DNA of 64,000 nt, taken from Edwardsiella anguillarum. Lineage in GTDB: Bacteria > Pseudomonadota > Gammaproteobacteria > Enterobacterales > Enterobacteriaceae. Below, piece after piece: positions 42,101 to 50,755 of this stretch (position 1 is the first letter of the stretch; every line of letters begins with the position of its first letter). The stretch lies in assembly GCF_008801815.1 (NCBI RefSeq), contig NZ_VZOX01000010.1; one strand, 5' to 3'. Position numbers and translations under genes: made by a program. Below the pieces are notes generated by a model that saw only the letters and a program-made list of their open reading frames with translations, was not told the DNA's origin and ran no database searches.

Positions 42101-42848
42101 GTAGCCAATCCTGCTGTTGCTGTGCCTGCGTCAGCTGGGCGCGCAGCGTCTGCTCCTGCGCTTGGGCGTGGCTCAGACTGGCCTGCAGCGCCTCGCGCTG
42201 GGCCTCGCTAAGCAGCTCAACGCCGGCGGCGCGCTCGCGCAGTGCATCCAGATCGCTCTTGGCCTGCTTAAAGCGGGCGAAGACCGCCTCGGAGAGGCGC
42301 CCGTAGATCTCGGTGCCGGTCAGCTCCTCCAGCAGTTCGGCGCGTTTGCCCGCATCGGCGTTGAGGAACGCGGCGAACTCTCCCTGCGATAGCATCATCG
42401 ACTTGGTAAAGCGGCCAAAGTCCAGGCCGGTCAGCTCAGCGATGGTTTTTAGCTTATCGCTGATTTTATCGCACAGGATCGTACCGTCATCCAGCCGCGC
42501 TAGCTCGGCGCGTATCGCCTGCAGCTTGCCGTCGGGGCGGTTGTTAGCGCGGCGCTGGCTCCAAAAGGCGCGGTAGCCTATCCCCTTTACCTCAAACTCC
42601 ACCTCGGCCAGGGACTCGGCGGTGCCGCGGGTCATCAGCTCATTCTGGCTGGCGGAGATGGTGTCCAGACGCGGGGTTTGGTGGTACAGCGCCAGGCAGA
42701 TGGCGTCCAGCAGGGTGGTTTTTCCCGCGCCGGTGGCGCCGGTAATGGCGAACAGTCCGCTATCGCAGAAAGGGGGGGCGCTGAAGTCAATTTTCCACTC
42801 GCCGCGCAGCGAGTTGATGTTCTTAAAGCGTAGGCTGAGGATCCTCAT
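39123..42848 (-). CDS. sbcC: SbcC, SMC-like ATPase subunit of the SbcCD nuclease
   Basis: SbcC and SbcD form the bacterial Rad50-Mre11 complex that cuts hairpins and double-strand ends. The 1241 residues carry Walker A GATGAGKTTLL near residue 36, a zinc hook CPLCGA near the middle, signature LSGGESF and Walker B/D-loop LFLDEGFGTLD. Two long coiled coils join them and are extremely rich in Gln, Arg and Leu. The protein is nearly 200 residues longer than E. coli SbcC (1048), the extra length being coiled coil. It overlaps sbcD by ATGA. Confidence 0.95.
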   Translation of the reverse strand: MRILSLRFKNINSLRGEWKIDFSAPPFCDSGLFAITGATGAGKTTLLDAICLALYHQTPRLDTISASQNELMTRGTAESLAEVEFEVKGIGYRAFWSQRRANNRPDGKLQAIRAELARLDDGTILCDKISDKLKTIAELTGLDFGRFTKSMMLSQGEFAAFLNADAGKRAELLEELTGTEIYGRLSEAVFARFKQAKSDLDALRERAAGVELLSEAQREALQASLSHAQAQEQTLRAQLTQAQQQQDWLRRQQERRQALSQAQTQAAQAEQHWLALQPQLLQLTHAEPALRLRPYYQSLTQAEEDLRQADAQQQQLEARLQTAAAQRDPLQQALQQAQLAWQQLRQRRDETQALIAERVLPLDNALGKQEEAEQRLSQQWQESQRQRQDLQAQQQQLSAQQTAQRQQQATLQRQLDADRQHALWGERLPRWQMLLERRGVLSDDGLRLTAERKRLQQEIQRLCHQRDARQETLLGLQQDEQRLRQTLETQEAELLAWQRHHPAEQVAQARTTLQQGDDDRQQLIALQPLALQEMARIQALQARDGALQRERLILEQQLAEKRRQYADKRQHLQDLEQQIALQMRLISLETERASLREGEPCPLCGARDHPLAASYQPPALSDSQRRRDRLSQEVERLGREGGALSERVAHTTAQCAQLDSEAQQLQQTLAQQRARWQQSCDALGLALTLEDETALADYLQRCAQRRRELDSLQAQGEARAQRLQLARDALTQASGRLSQEQHVQSLLLQTLQTQEARRAECELQWQQTEQAQQRLTQQIKQRLTQQINDDLAAGGLTAPDAAQSERWLAARRDEWQRWQQAQEQHQQLQTQSLSVEQQLHLLQQQLTTQTRHHEALTHERQALDEQRALLLAQRRALLDGRPIADVQAELLRQEQALEQRQSAALAESQRWQQQYERLEGELNAARQQQQTLTQRLLPLRQRWQAALADSPFDDAAALLAAMLTEEEQRQLTALRDDAQRQRQQSAALLALAQQAVAQGEAARPQKLHTDDADPWLEQRCSALTQQLRQHSLQQGELQQQLHSDTQRRHSQRGWLAEIAQRERAYQDWSYLNQLIGSSSGDKFRKFAQGLTLDHLVYLANRQLMRLHGRYQLLRREGDTLELEVVDTWQADARRDTRTLSGGESFLVSLSLALALSDLVSHKTRIDSLFLDEGFGTLDAETLDTALDALDTLNASGKTIGVISHVEAMKERIPLQIRVKKINGLGFSRLDRRYRVSGDGEP
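40486..40533 (-). repeat. 24-bp tandem duplication in the SbcC coiled coil
   Basis: The 24-base unit starting TTTATCTGCTGTGTCAGACG occurs twice in perfect tandem (40486-40509 and 40510-40533), adding the eight residues QRLTQQIK. Because 24 is a multiple of 3 the frame is kept, and eight residues nearly equal a coiled-coil heptad plus one. Confidence 0.9.
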
Positions 42849-44077
42849 GCCTGCGTCTCCTCTGTATCGGGGTCCTGCGTTATCTCCTGCAGCACCTGCT
42901 GGAACAGCCGCTGCGCCCGCGCCTGTTGCTGGGGATCGCTCTCCTGCTCCAGCGCCAGGCGTCGGCTAAATACGTCGTCGGGGGTCAGCTCGCTCAGGGT
43001 CTCGCCGGCCTGCATGGTCAGGGCGCGCTGGCGCTGCTCACGGCTGCGCCGCAGCAGCAGGATCTCCACCGGCAGCGTCTCCGCCTGCTGCTGCAGCGTG
43101 CGTTCGCTTTCGCTGAGCCAGCCGTCGCTGTCGATCTCGATGTCCAGCCAGACCGGCTTGTCCGTCGCCAGGGGGCGCAGGGCCTCCATGGCCGCGCCAA
43201 TCTCCGCCAGCGAGCCCTTGAGCAGGCGCATCGGCTGGCTCTGGGGGACGGGCAACTGGGTTATCTGCGGCGCGCTGCCATAGGCTAAGGTCACCAGGCA
43301 GACGCTTTTGCTGCTGCCCAACTCGTCAAAGCTCAGGGGGATCGGGGAGCCGCTGTAGCGAATATGCTCCGCGTGACCGACCCGCTGCGGGCGGTGAATG
43401 TGTCCCAGGGCGATATAGTCTGCCGGGGGAAAGGCGCTGGCCGGCAGGGCATCCAGCGTGCCGATATAGATATCGCGCACCGATTCGGAGCCGCTGACGC
43501 CGACGGTGGTCAGGTGGCCGGTGGCGACGATCGGTAGCGGCTGCGCCAGCGAGGCCTGCAGCGCCAGCGCACGCTGATACAGGGTGTGGTAGTGATCGCT
43601 GATGGCCTGCTGCAGCGCCTGCTGCTTCTCCGCGGCGGACTGGCCGGCGCGGCTTTGCAGCAGGTCGCGCGGTCGCAGAAAGGGAACGGCGCACAGGATG
43701 GCGCCGGGGCTGCCGTCGCGTCGTCGCAGCAGCAGCGGCGCATCGTCGGCGTGGGCGCCTGCGATCACCTGGGTATGCAGGCAGGCCAGCAGCTCGCGGG
43801 ACTCGTTGAGGGTCGCCACCGAGTCGTGGTTACCCGCCAGGACGATCAACTGACAGCCGCGCCCCTGCAGCGCCACCACAAAGCGGTTGTACAGCTCGCG
43901 GGCATAGCTGGGCGGCGTTCCGGTATCGAACAGATCGCCGGCCACGATGATGGCGTCGGCCTGCTGCTGCTCGGCCTGCAGCAGCAGCCAGTCGAGAAAC
44001 ACACGGTGTTCATCGGCGCGGCTTTTACCGTAGAAGTGCTGGCCAAGGTGCCAGTCGGAGGTATGGATCAGACGCAT
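42845..44077 (-). CDS. sbcD: SbcD, nuclease subunit of SbcCD
   Basis: The 410 residues start at ATG 44077 with RLIHTSDWHLGQHFYG, and carry the metal-dependent phosphoesterase motifs VAGDLFDTGTPPSYA, LAGNHDS and GHIHRPQ, the Mn-binding sites of the Mre11 family. The longer open frame begins 30 codons upstream without similarity. It is the first gene of sbcDC and is divergent from phoB, as in E. coli. Confidence 0.95.
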   Translation of the reverse strand: MRLIHTSDWHLGQHFYGKSRADEHRVFLDWLLLQAEQQQADAIIVAGDLFDTGTPPSYARELYNRFVVALQGRGCQLIVLAGNHDSVATLNESRELLACLHTQVIAGAHADDAPLLLRRRDGSPGAILCAVPFLRPRDLLQSRAGQSAAEKQQALQQAISDHYHTLYQRALALQASLAQPLPIVATGHLTTVGVSGSESVRDIYIGTLDALPASAFPPADYIALGHIHRPQRVGHAEHIRYSGSPIPLSFDELGSSKSVCLVTLAYGSAPQITQLPVPQSQPMRLLKGSLAEIGAAMEALRPLATDKPVWLDIEIDSDGWLSESERTLQQQAETLPVEILLLRRSREQRQRALTMQAGETLSELTPDDVFSRRLALEQESDPQQQARAQRLFQQVLQEITQDPDTEETQA

Positions 44078-44201
44078 GGTGTCCCTTGCTTGGCAACGGG
44101 GGCGCGCCCGCGGCGGCGGGCGGAGGATATGGTGGCCAGTATACCCGGCGCGGCAAAAGGGCGCCAACCCGTTGGCCGCCGCGGCTGGGGGGATCTCTTT
44201 T

Positions 44202-44230
44202 TTTTCATAAATCTGTCATAAAAATGACGC
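44202..44230 (+). promoter_or_regulatory. Pho box upstream of phoB
   Basis: Three 7-base PhoB half-sites spaced by A/T-rich 4-mers, TTTTCAT, CTGTCAT and ATGACGC, lie 40-65 bases before the phoB ATG, nearly the same as the E. coli phoB promoter. PhoB should thus activate its own operon under phosphate limitation. Confidence 0.88.
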
Positions 44231-44267
44231 ATAATTGCAGCGGATGACAATTAACCGGGAAGTCAGT

Positions 44268-44957
44268 ATGACCATACGCATTTTAGTCGTAGAAGATGAA
44301 ACGCCCATCAGGGATATGGTGAGTTTCGTTCTGGAGCAGAACGGCTATCAGCCGCTGGAGGCGGAGAGCTATGACGGTGCGTTAAGCCAGCTGTGCGAGC
44401 CTTACCCCGATCTGATTCTGCTGGACTGGATGCTGCCCGGCGGCTCGGGTATCCAGCTTATCAAGCAGCTGAAGCGGGAGCCGGCGACCCGGGATATTCC
44501 GGTGATGATGCTGACGGCGCGCGGCGAAGAGGAGGATCGGGTGCGCGGCCTGGAGGTGGGCGCCGATGACTATATTACCAAGCCGTTTTCGCCCAAAGAG
44601 CTGGTGGCGCGGATCAAGGCGGTGATGCGGCGCATTTCGCCGATGGCGCTGGAGGAGACCATCAACCTACAGGGGCTGAGCCTCGATCCCGTCTCGCACC
44701 GGGTGATGGCCAATGACATCGCGCTGGAGATGGGGCCGACCGAATTTAAGCTGCTGCACTTCTTTATGACTCACCCTGAGCGAGTTTACAGCCGCGAACA
44801 GTTGCTCAATCATGTCTGGGGCACTAACGTGTATGTGGAGGATCGTACCGTCGATGTCCACATCCGTCGTCTGCGCAAGGCACTGGAGGGCAGCGGTCAC
44901 GATCGCATGGTGCAGACCGTGCGCGGTACCGGCTACCGTTTCTCCGCCCGTTTCTGA
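44268..44957 (+). CDS. phoB: PhoB, phosphate-starvation response regulator
   Basis: The 229 residues equal E. coli PhoB: receiver with VVEDETPIRDMV, phospho-acceptor in LLDWMLPGGSG and TKPFSPKEL, then winged helix with MGPTEFKLLHFFMTHPERVY and EDRTVDVHIRRLRKAL. I chose ATG at 44268 (MTIRILVVEDE) after CCGGGAAG; the frame is open 11 codons upstream. It lies 20 bases before phoR. Confidence 0.97.
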   Translation: MTIRILVVEDETPIRDMVSFVLEQNGYQPLEAESYDGALSQLCEPYPDLILLDWMLPGGSGIQLIKQLKREPATRDIPVMMLTARGEEEDRVRGLEVGADDYITKPFSPKELVARIKAVMRRISPMALEETINLQGLSLDPVSHRVMANDIALEMGPTEFKLLHFFMTHPERVYSREQLLNHVWGTNVYVEDRTVDVHIRRLRKALEGSGHDRMVQTVRGTGYRFSARF

Positions 44958-44977
44958 TCGGCGACGGAGTTCTGACT

Positions 44978-46279
44978 GTGTTAGATAAACTCTCCTGGAA
45001 GACGCTGCTGTCTGAGCTGCTGCTGTGCTGCGTGCCGGCGCTGCTGCTCGGCGCGCTGTTCGGCCATTTACCCTGGTTTTTACTGTTGGCGCTGTGCCTG
45101 CTATTGATGTGGCACGGCTGGAATCAGCTGCGGCTCTCCCACTGGCTGTGGGTGGATCGCAGCATGACGCCGCCCAGCGGGCGCGGCAGCTGGGAGCCGC
45201 TGTTTTACGGGCTGTACCAGATGCAGCAGCGCAATCGGCGGCGGCGGCGTGAGCTGGCCTTGCTTATCAAACGGTTCCGCAGCGGGGCGGAGTCGCTGCC
45301 CGACGCCATTGTGATGCTGACCGATGAGGGCAACATCTTTTGGTGTAACCATCTGGCGCAGCATCTGCTGGGGTTCCGCTGGCCGGAGGACAATGGGCAG
45401 AATATCCGTAATCTGCTGCGCTATCCCGAATTCAGCCGCTATCTGGGCACCGCCGACTACGCCCGGCCGCTGACGCTGCACCTTAACAGCGGGCGCTATA
45501 TGGAGTTTCGCCTGATGCCCTACAGCGAGGGGCAGATGCTGATGATCGCGCGCGATGTGACTCAAAAGCGTCAGCTGGAGGGCGCGCGGCGCAACTTTTT
45601 TGCCAACGTCAGCCATGAGCTGCGCACGCCGCTGACGGTGCTACAGGGCTATCTGGAGATGTTTGGCGACGATGCCATGCCGGCGCCGCAGCGCGAGAAG
45701 GCGCTGTTGACCATGCAGGCGCAGGCGCAGCGTATGGATGGACTGGTCCGGCAGCTGCTGGTGCTGTCGCGGATTGAGGCGGCGCCGGACATCGATCTCA
45801 GCGCGGTGGTCGATGTCCCGGCGATGCTGCATATGCTGGAGCGGGAGGCCAACGCGCTGAGCGACGGTCAGCACAGGCTGCACTTTAGCATTGATGACGG
45901 CCTGCGGGTGCGCGGCAACGAGGAGCAGCTGCGCAGCGCCGTCTCCAACCTGGTGTATAACGCGATCAACCATACGCCGGCGGGGACGCAGATCAGGGTA
46001 TGCTGGCAGCGTACCGCGCAGGGGGCCCATTTTACCGTACAGGACAATGGGCCGGGCATCGCTCGGGAGCACCTCAGCCATCTGACCGAACGCTTTTACC
46101 GGGTCGATCGCTCCCGCTCCAGTCGCACCGGCGGCAGCGGGCTGGGACTGGCCATCGTCAAGCATGCGCTGCAGCATCATGAGGCACAGCTGGCGATCGA
46201 TAGCACGCTCGGGCAGGGAACCCGCTTCGCGTTTACCCTGCCGTCCCATCTGGTGTTCAACGGCGTGCCGCCGGGCTGA
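44978..46279 (+). CDS. phoR: PhoR, phosphate-responsive sensor kinase
   Basis: The 433-residue kinase starts with GTG (MLDKLSWKTLL) after CGGAG and has an N-terminal membrane region, a PAS domain around ESLPDAIVMLTDEGNIFWCN, the phospho-acceptor His in NVSHELRTPLTVLQGYLEM, N box NLVYNAINHTP and G box GGSGLGLAIVKH. PhoR phosphorylates PhoB when the Pst system reports low phosphate. pstSCAB and phoU are not in the window. Confidence 0.96.
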   Translation: MLDKLSWKTLLSELLLCCVPALLLGALFGHLPWFLLLALCLLLMWHGWNQLRLSHWLWVDRSMTPPSGRGSWEPLFYGLYQMQQRNRRRRRELALLIKRFRSGAESLPDAIVMLTDEGNIFWCNHLAQHLLGFRWPEDNGQNIRNLLRYPEFSRYLGTADYARPLTLHLNSGRYMEFRLMPYSEGQMLMIARDVTQKRQLEGARRNFFANVSHELRTPLTVLQGYLEMFGDDAMPAPQREKALLTMQAQAQRMDGLVRQLLVLSRIEAAPDIDLSAVVDVPAMLHMLEREANALSDGQHRLHFSIDDGLRVRGNEEQLRSAVSNLVYNAINHTPAGTQIRVCWQRTAQGAHFTVQDNGPGIAREHLSHLTERFYRVDRSRSSRTGGSGLGLAIVKHALQHHEAQLAIDSTLGQGTRFAFTLPSHLVFNGVPPG

Positions 46280-46311
46280 TGCCGCCGGGCTCGCGTGCGC
46301 ACCGGCGCACG

Positions 46312-47841
46312 CTAGTCCTCCAGCTGCGCTTCGATCACCAGGCTCCAGCCGTCGACGCTGCGCCAGTACTCCTGCTCCTTCTCCACGTCCAACTGCACCA
46401 GGCTATTTTGCCGCAGATAGTGGGGCGGGAAGCGCAGCACCCATTGAAAGCCATAGGTCTCCAACTGCAGCGTATCGGGCGGCGCGGTGGACTGGCGCTG
46501 ATTGTTGAGCAGGGTGGCCAGACGCAGGATCTGGATCAGCGGCAGATACTGCTTTTTCTTAAACAGGGTGAAGCGCGGCAGCTCCTCCAGCCGCAGCGCC
46601 TTGCGCTGGCTGCGCACCAGCGTCGCCAGCATCAGTTGCTGCTCCTGGGTGAAGCCGGGCAGATTGGTGTTCTGCAGGATATAGGCCGAGTGGCGCTGCA
46701 TGCCGCTGTGGTTGATGCTCAGCCCCACCTCATGCAGCGCGGCCGCCCAGTTGAGCAGGGCCTCTAGCTGCGGATGCACCAGGCGCGGGTTTTGCACCAT
46801 CCACTGTGCGTAGAGTTGCTGTGCGCTGGTCTGCACGCGCTGGGCCTGCTCACGGTCAATATTGTAGTGTTCGGCCAGGCTGCGCGCGGTGCGGCTGCGG
46901 ATATCCTGGTGACGGAAACGCCCCTCCATCTCATACAGCACCCCTTCGCGCAGCGCGCCGTCTGACAGGCGCAGCTGCTTTATCGCCAGCGCGTCGAACA
47001 CCCCGCACAGAATGGCCAGCCCCGGAACGAAGACCTGGCGGCGATCCTCGGACAGCCCCGGCAGACGCAGGCGATCGACGTGGTCGTAGCGCAGCACCTC
47101 GTCGCACAGCATCGCCAGGCGCGCCGGGGTGAGCAGCCCATCTTTCTCGCCCATGGCGATCAGAACCTCATAGGCCGCCTTAATGGAGCCGGAGGCGCCC
47201 AGCGCGGCGTTCCAGCCCTGAATGCGGTACTGCCAGGCCATGTTCTCCAGCTTTTGTGCCGCGGCCAGGCGGGCGCGCTGAAAGCCGGCGGCGCTGATGA
47301 CCCCGCCGGCAAAGAACTGCTGGGCAAAGCTGACGCAGCCCATGCGCCGGCTCTCGACCAGAATCGGGTCAAAGTCCTCGCCGATCACCATCTCCGTGGA
47401 GCCGCCGCCGATGTCGATCACCAGCTTGCGGCCCTTCTCCGGCTGGGTATGGGCGACGCCCATAAAGATCAGGCGCGCCTCTTCATGGCCGGAGATGATC
47501 TCGATGGGGTAGGGGATCACCTTGGCGGCGCGCTTGAGAAACTCCTGAGCGTTGTCGGCCTGACGTAGGGTGTGGGTGCCGACGATGCAGACGTTTTCCG
47601 CCGGAAAGCCCTGCAGGCGCTCGGCGAACAGGGCCAGGCAGGCCAGGCCGCGCGCCATGGACTCCTCGCTCAGGCGCTGGTGTTGATCCAGGCCGTCGGC
47701 CAGGTGGACGCGCTGCTTTAGCCGCCCCAGCACCTGGAGCGCGCCGTTGACGACGCGCGCGATCACCATATGAAAACTGTTGGAGCCGAGATCGACGGCG
47801 GCGATCTCCTGCGGACGGGGCGAAGTGGGAATCAGCGGCAT
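46312..47841 (-). CDS. ppx: Ppx, exopolyphosphatase
   Basis: Ppx removes phosphate from polyphosphate ends and hydrolyses pppGpp. The 509 residues (E. coli 513) show the actin-like motifs AAVDLGSNSFHMVIARV, RKLVIDIGGGSTEMVIGE and GWNAALGASGSIKAAYEVL and a C-terminal HD-like region with HEVGLSINHSGMQRHSAYIL. It follows ppk by 12 bases on the minus strand. Confidence 0.97.
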   Translation of the reverse strand: MPLIPTSPRPQEIAAVDLGSNSFHMVIARVVNGALQVLGRLKQRVHLADGLDQHQRLSEESMARGLACLALFAERLQGFPAENVCIVGTHTLRQADNAQEFLKRAAKVIPYPIEIISGHEEARLIFMGVAHTQPEKGRKLVIDIGGGSTEMVIGEDFDPILVESRRMGCVSFAQQFFAGGVISAAGFQRARLAAAQKLENMAWQYRIQGWNAALGASGSIKAAYEVLIAMGEKDGLLTPARLAMLCDEVLRYDHVDRLRLPGLSEDRRQVFVPGLAILCGVFDALAIKQLRLSDGALREGVLYEMEGRFRHQDIRSRTARSLAEHYNIDREQAQRVQTSAQQLYAQWMVQNPRLVHPQLEALLNWAAALHEVGLSINHSGMQRHSAYILQNTNLPGFTQEQQLMLATLVRSQRKALRLEELPRFTLFKKKQYLPLIQILRLATLLNNQRQSTAPPDTLQLETYGFQWVLRFPPHYLRQNSLVQLDVEKEQEYWRSVDGWSLVIEAQLED

Positions 47842-47853
47842 AGGCAGTCCGGT

Positions 47854-49959
47854 TCAGTCATGGGTCGGCGGCGCGGGGAGTTCCTGCGCTTGTTGGGCGC
47901 CGGCGTGTTCCAGCGCCCGAATGTAATCATAGATGGCCAGCTGTGAGCGCACTTTGCGGCGGTTGCCGCGCGGTACATAGCGATTGCTCAGCTCCCGATC
48001 GAGGTAGCGGGCCTTGACGGTATCGCTGAACTGCAGCTCCAGCAGATCCAGCACCCGCTGGCGCAGCTGGGGATCGAGCAGGCTCACCGCCACCTCAATG
48101 CGGTAGTCGATGTTGCGGGTCATCCAGTCGGCCGATGAGAGAAAGACCTGCGGATCGCCGTGGTTGTCAAAGACATAGACCCGGGCATGCTCCAGGAAGC
48201 GATCGACGATGCTGATGGCGCTGATATTATCGCTGACTCCCGGGATCCCTGGCACCAGCGCACACATGCCGCGCACCAGCAGGCGGATTTTCACCCCGGC
48301 GCTGGAGGCCGCGTACAGACGATCGACCAGCCCTTTATCCACCAGATTGTTGATCTTGAGGGTGATCCCGGCGCTCAGCCCGGCCTGGGCATGGGTTATC
48401 TCCTGATCGATCAGTTGATACAGCATGCGGCGTGAGTTCTGCGGGGAGACCATCAGGTGCTCAAAGTTAACCGGGCGATAGGGGTTTTCGATGAAGTTGA
48501 ATACCCGGCGGACTTCGTTGGTGATGCGGGCATCGGCGGTCAACAGCGAATAGTCGGTGTACAGCCGGGCGGTTTTTTCGTTGAAGTTGCCGGTGCCAAT
48601 ATGGGCATAGCGCACGATGTCGTCGCCTTCGCGGCGCGAGATCAGGAACAGCTTGGCGTGGATCTTCAGCCCCGGCGCCGAGAAGATCACGTGTACGCCG
48701 GCCTCCGTCAGCCGCTTGGCCCAGTGAATGTTGGCCTCTTCATCGAAGCGCGCCTGCAGCTCCACCACCACCGTGACCTTCTTGCCGTTGTGGGCCGCAT
48801 GGATCATCGATTCGATGATGCGGGAGTTCTTGGCCACCCGGTAGATATTGATCTTAATCGCCAGCACGCTGGGGTCGAAGGAGGCCTGGCGCAGCAGCTC
48901 CAGCACGTGCTCGAAGGTGTGGTAGGGGTAGTACAGCAGTACGTCGTGGTCGCGGATAGCGTCGAAGCCGTTACGGAAGCGGTCGAACCAGACGTGGCGC
49001 AGGCGCGGCAGCGGGCGATTGAGTAGATTGGCCTTACCGACGTTGGGAAACTTAATGAAATCCTTAAAGTTGTGGTAGCGCCCCCCCGCGATGACCGAAT
49101 CGTAGGAGGAGATACCTAGCCGGCGGGTCAGCAGGCTGACCAGCTCGTCGGGCATGTCGCGCTGGTACACAAAGCGCACCGGCTCGGCGGTCAGGCGCTG
49201 CTTGAGGCTAGAGGACATCAGCTCCATCAGGCTGGACTCCATCTCCGTCACCAGATCGTATTCGGCGTCGCGGGTCATCTTCATCGAATAGGCGTTCAGG
49301 GTGTGGTAATCGAAGAAGCCACAGAATATGTCATCCAGGCAGTAGCGCAGAATGTTATCCACCAGAATCATTGGCTTGCGTCGGCGCGGCGTCTCCGGCG
49401 GCAGCATGATGAAGCGCTCGACCTTGTCGGAGGGGATCTCCAGCAGCGCATAGCGAGTCTGCTGGCCGCTGACGATCTCCACCGCCAGATAGGTGTAGTC
49501 ATCCTTGAGGAAGGAAACCAGATCGGTCTCCTCATCGAGCATGATCGGCGTGATATGCTGGCGTAGATGGTTGCGGTAGTACTGCCGTAGCCATACCTGC
49601 TGGTTTTCGGAGAGCTGGCGTTCGTTGATCAGGAAGATCTGATTGCGTGCCATCTCCAGCAGCAGGTCGTTGTACAGGGAGTCGAACTCCTGATCGGCCT
49701 TGAGCACCTTGGCCTGGATCTGCTGCAGCAGGTGGCGCGAGCTGCCGTTATCCGTGCCTTGCTCCTCGCTGATCAGTATGCGGCGCTTCAGCTCGGCGAA
49801 GCGTACCTTATAGAATTCGTCTAGGTTGCTGGAATAAATGCCGAGAAAACGCATGCGCTCGATCAGCGGGTTGCTTTTATCGGCGGCCTCCTGCAGTACG
49901 CGCTCATTGAAGGATAGCCAGCTGAGCTCTTTGTCGATGTAGCGCTTTTCCTGCCCCAT
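47854..49959 (-). CDS. ppk1: Ppk, polyphosphate kinase 1
   Basis: Ppk1 polymerises the terminal phosphate of ATP into polyphosphate at the membrane. The 701 residues (E. coli 688) show YIDKELSWLSFNERVLQEA, IYRVAKNSRIIESMI and the catalytic His in HIGTGNFNEKTARLYTDYSLL. The C-terminus is about a dozen residues longer than in E. coli and rich in Ala, Gln and Pro. GGAG precedes the ATG. It forms an operon with ppx. Confidence 0.97.
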   Translation of the reverse strand: MGQEKRYIDKELSWLSFNERVLQEAADKSNPLIERMRFLGIYSSNLDEFYKVRFAELKRRILISEEQGTDNGSSRHLLQQIQAKVLKADQEFDSLYNDLLLEMARNQIFLINERQLSENQQVWLRQYYRNHLRQHITPIMLDEETDLVSFLKDDYTYLAVEIVSGQQTRYALLEIPSDKVERFIMLPPETPRRRKPMILVDNILRYCLDDIFCGFFDYHTLNAYSMKMTRDAEYDLVTEMESSLMELMSSSLKQRLTAEPVRFVYQRDMPDELVSLLTRRLGISSYDSVIAGGRYHNFKDFIKFPNVGKANLLNRPLPRLRHVWFDRFRNGFDAIRDHDVLLYYPYHTFEHVLELLRQASFDPSVLAIKINIYRVAKNSRIIESMIHAAHNGKKVTVVVELQARFDEEANIHWAKRLTEAGVHVIFSAPGLKIHAKLFLISRREGDDIVRYAHIGTGNFNEKTARLYTDYSLLTADARITNEVRRVFNFIENPYRPVNFEHLMVSPQNSRRMLYQLIDQEITHAQAGLSAGITLKINNLVDKGLVDRLYAASSAGVKIRLLVRGMCALVPGIPGVSDNISAISIVDRFLEHARVYVFDNHGDPQVFLSSADWMTRNIDYRIEVAVSLLDPQLRQRVLDLLELQFSDTVKARYLDRELSNRYVPRGNRRKVRSQLAIYDYIRALEHAGAQQAQELPAPPTHD

Positions 49960-50093
49960 TGTGACTCCAGTACTAAAGCAAAAACGATCCGTCCCGCGCT
50001 GCGCGGGGCGGCTGCCCGGCGGTGATACCGCCGTGGACGGAACATTGCCCTACTATTATGGCGAGTCTGTGGTGGGAAAGTCCAACCGCGGAG

Positions 50094-50636
50094 CTATACG
50101 CCCGGCGCCGGCGCGCGGTACATGGCCAGATAGCGGTGCTGGAACATGCACATGCGGATGGCGTTGCGGTACTCGCCGTTGATGAAAAACTCGTGGATCA
50201 GCTCCCCCTCGACCTCAAAGCCCAGTTTGCTATAGATATGGATAGCCTTGTGGTTCTCTTTGTCGACGATCAGGTACAGCTTATACAGGTTGAGCACGGC
50301 AAAGGCGTGCTCCATGGCCAGCTGCGCCGCGCGGCTGGCGTAGCCGTGCCCCTGATGGGTGGGATCGATGATGATTTGAAATTCGGCGCGGCGGTGAATA
50401 TGGTCTATTTCGACCAGCTCAACCAGCCCTATCTTGGTGCCGTTCTGCTCGACCACAAAGCGGCGTTCGCTCTGATCGTGGATATGCTTATCGTACAGTT
50501 CGGCCAGCTCGACAAAGGCGATGTAGGGCTCCTCGAACCAATAGCGCATCACGCTGGCGTTGTTATCAAGCTGGTGGACAAACGGCAGGTCTTCCCGTTC
50601 CAGGGGATGTAGCCTGACGTCGCTCTCGCTGGACAT
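50094..50636 (-). CDS. speG: SpeG, spermidine N1-acetyltransferase
   Basis: This 180-residue GNAT protein matches E. coli SpeG closely: HPLEREDLPFVHQLDNNASV, RYWFEEPY, LYDKHIHDQSERRFVVE, the acetyl-CoA loop HQGHGYASRAAQLAME and EFFINGEYRNAIRMCMFQHRYL. It detoxifies excess spermidine with acetyl-CoA. It stands between ppk and purN, an arrangement not in E. coli, and has its own upstream gap. Confidence 0.95.
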   Translation of the reverse strand: MSSESDVRLHPLEREDLPFVHQLDNNASVMRYWFEEPYIAFVELAELYDKHIHDQSERRFVVEQNGTKIGLVELVEIDHIHRRAEFQIIIDPTHQGHGYASRAAQLAMEHAFAVLNLYKLYLIVDKENHKAIHIYSKLGFEVEGELIHEFFINGEYRNAIRMCMFQHRYLAMYRAPAPGV

Positions 50637-50755
50637 AATCGTTCCTCTCGTCGCAGGGAATGGGCGGCCGGGGCCGCCGGATAGGGAACGATATTATAAC
50701 CGCTGTTTATGAATAACTGCAGGGGGCGACGGCGTCTGATACGGTCGCCGCGTGG

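Noticed and set aside
40374..42211. Repetitive Gln/Leu/Ala-coding DNA resembling a repeat array
   Set aside because: The periodicity comes from CAG and CTG codons in the SbcC coiled coil. Apart from the 24-bp duplication there are no regular direct repeats, so it is not a CRISPR or VNTR array.
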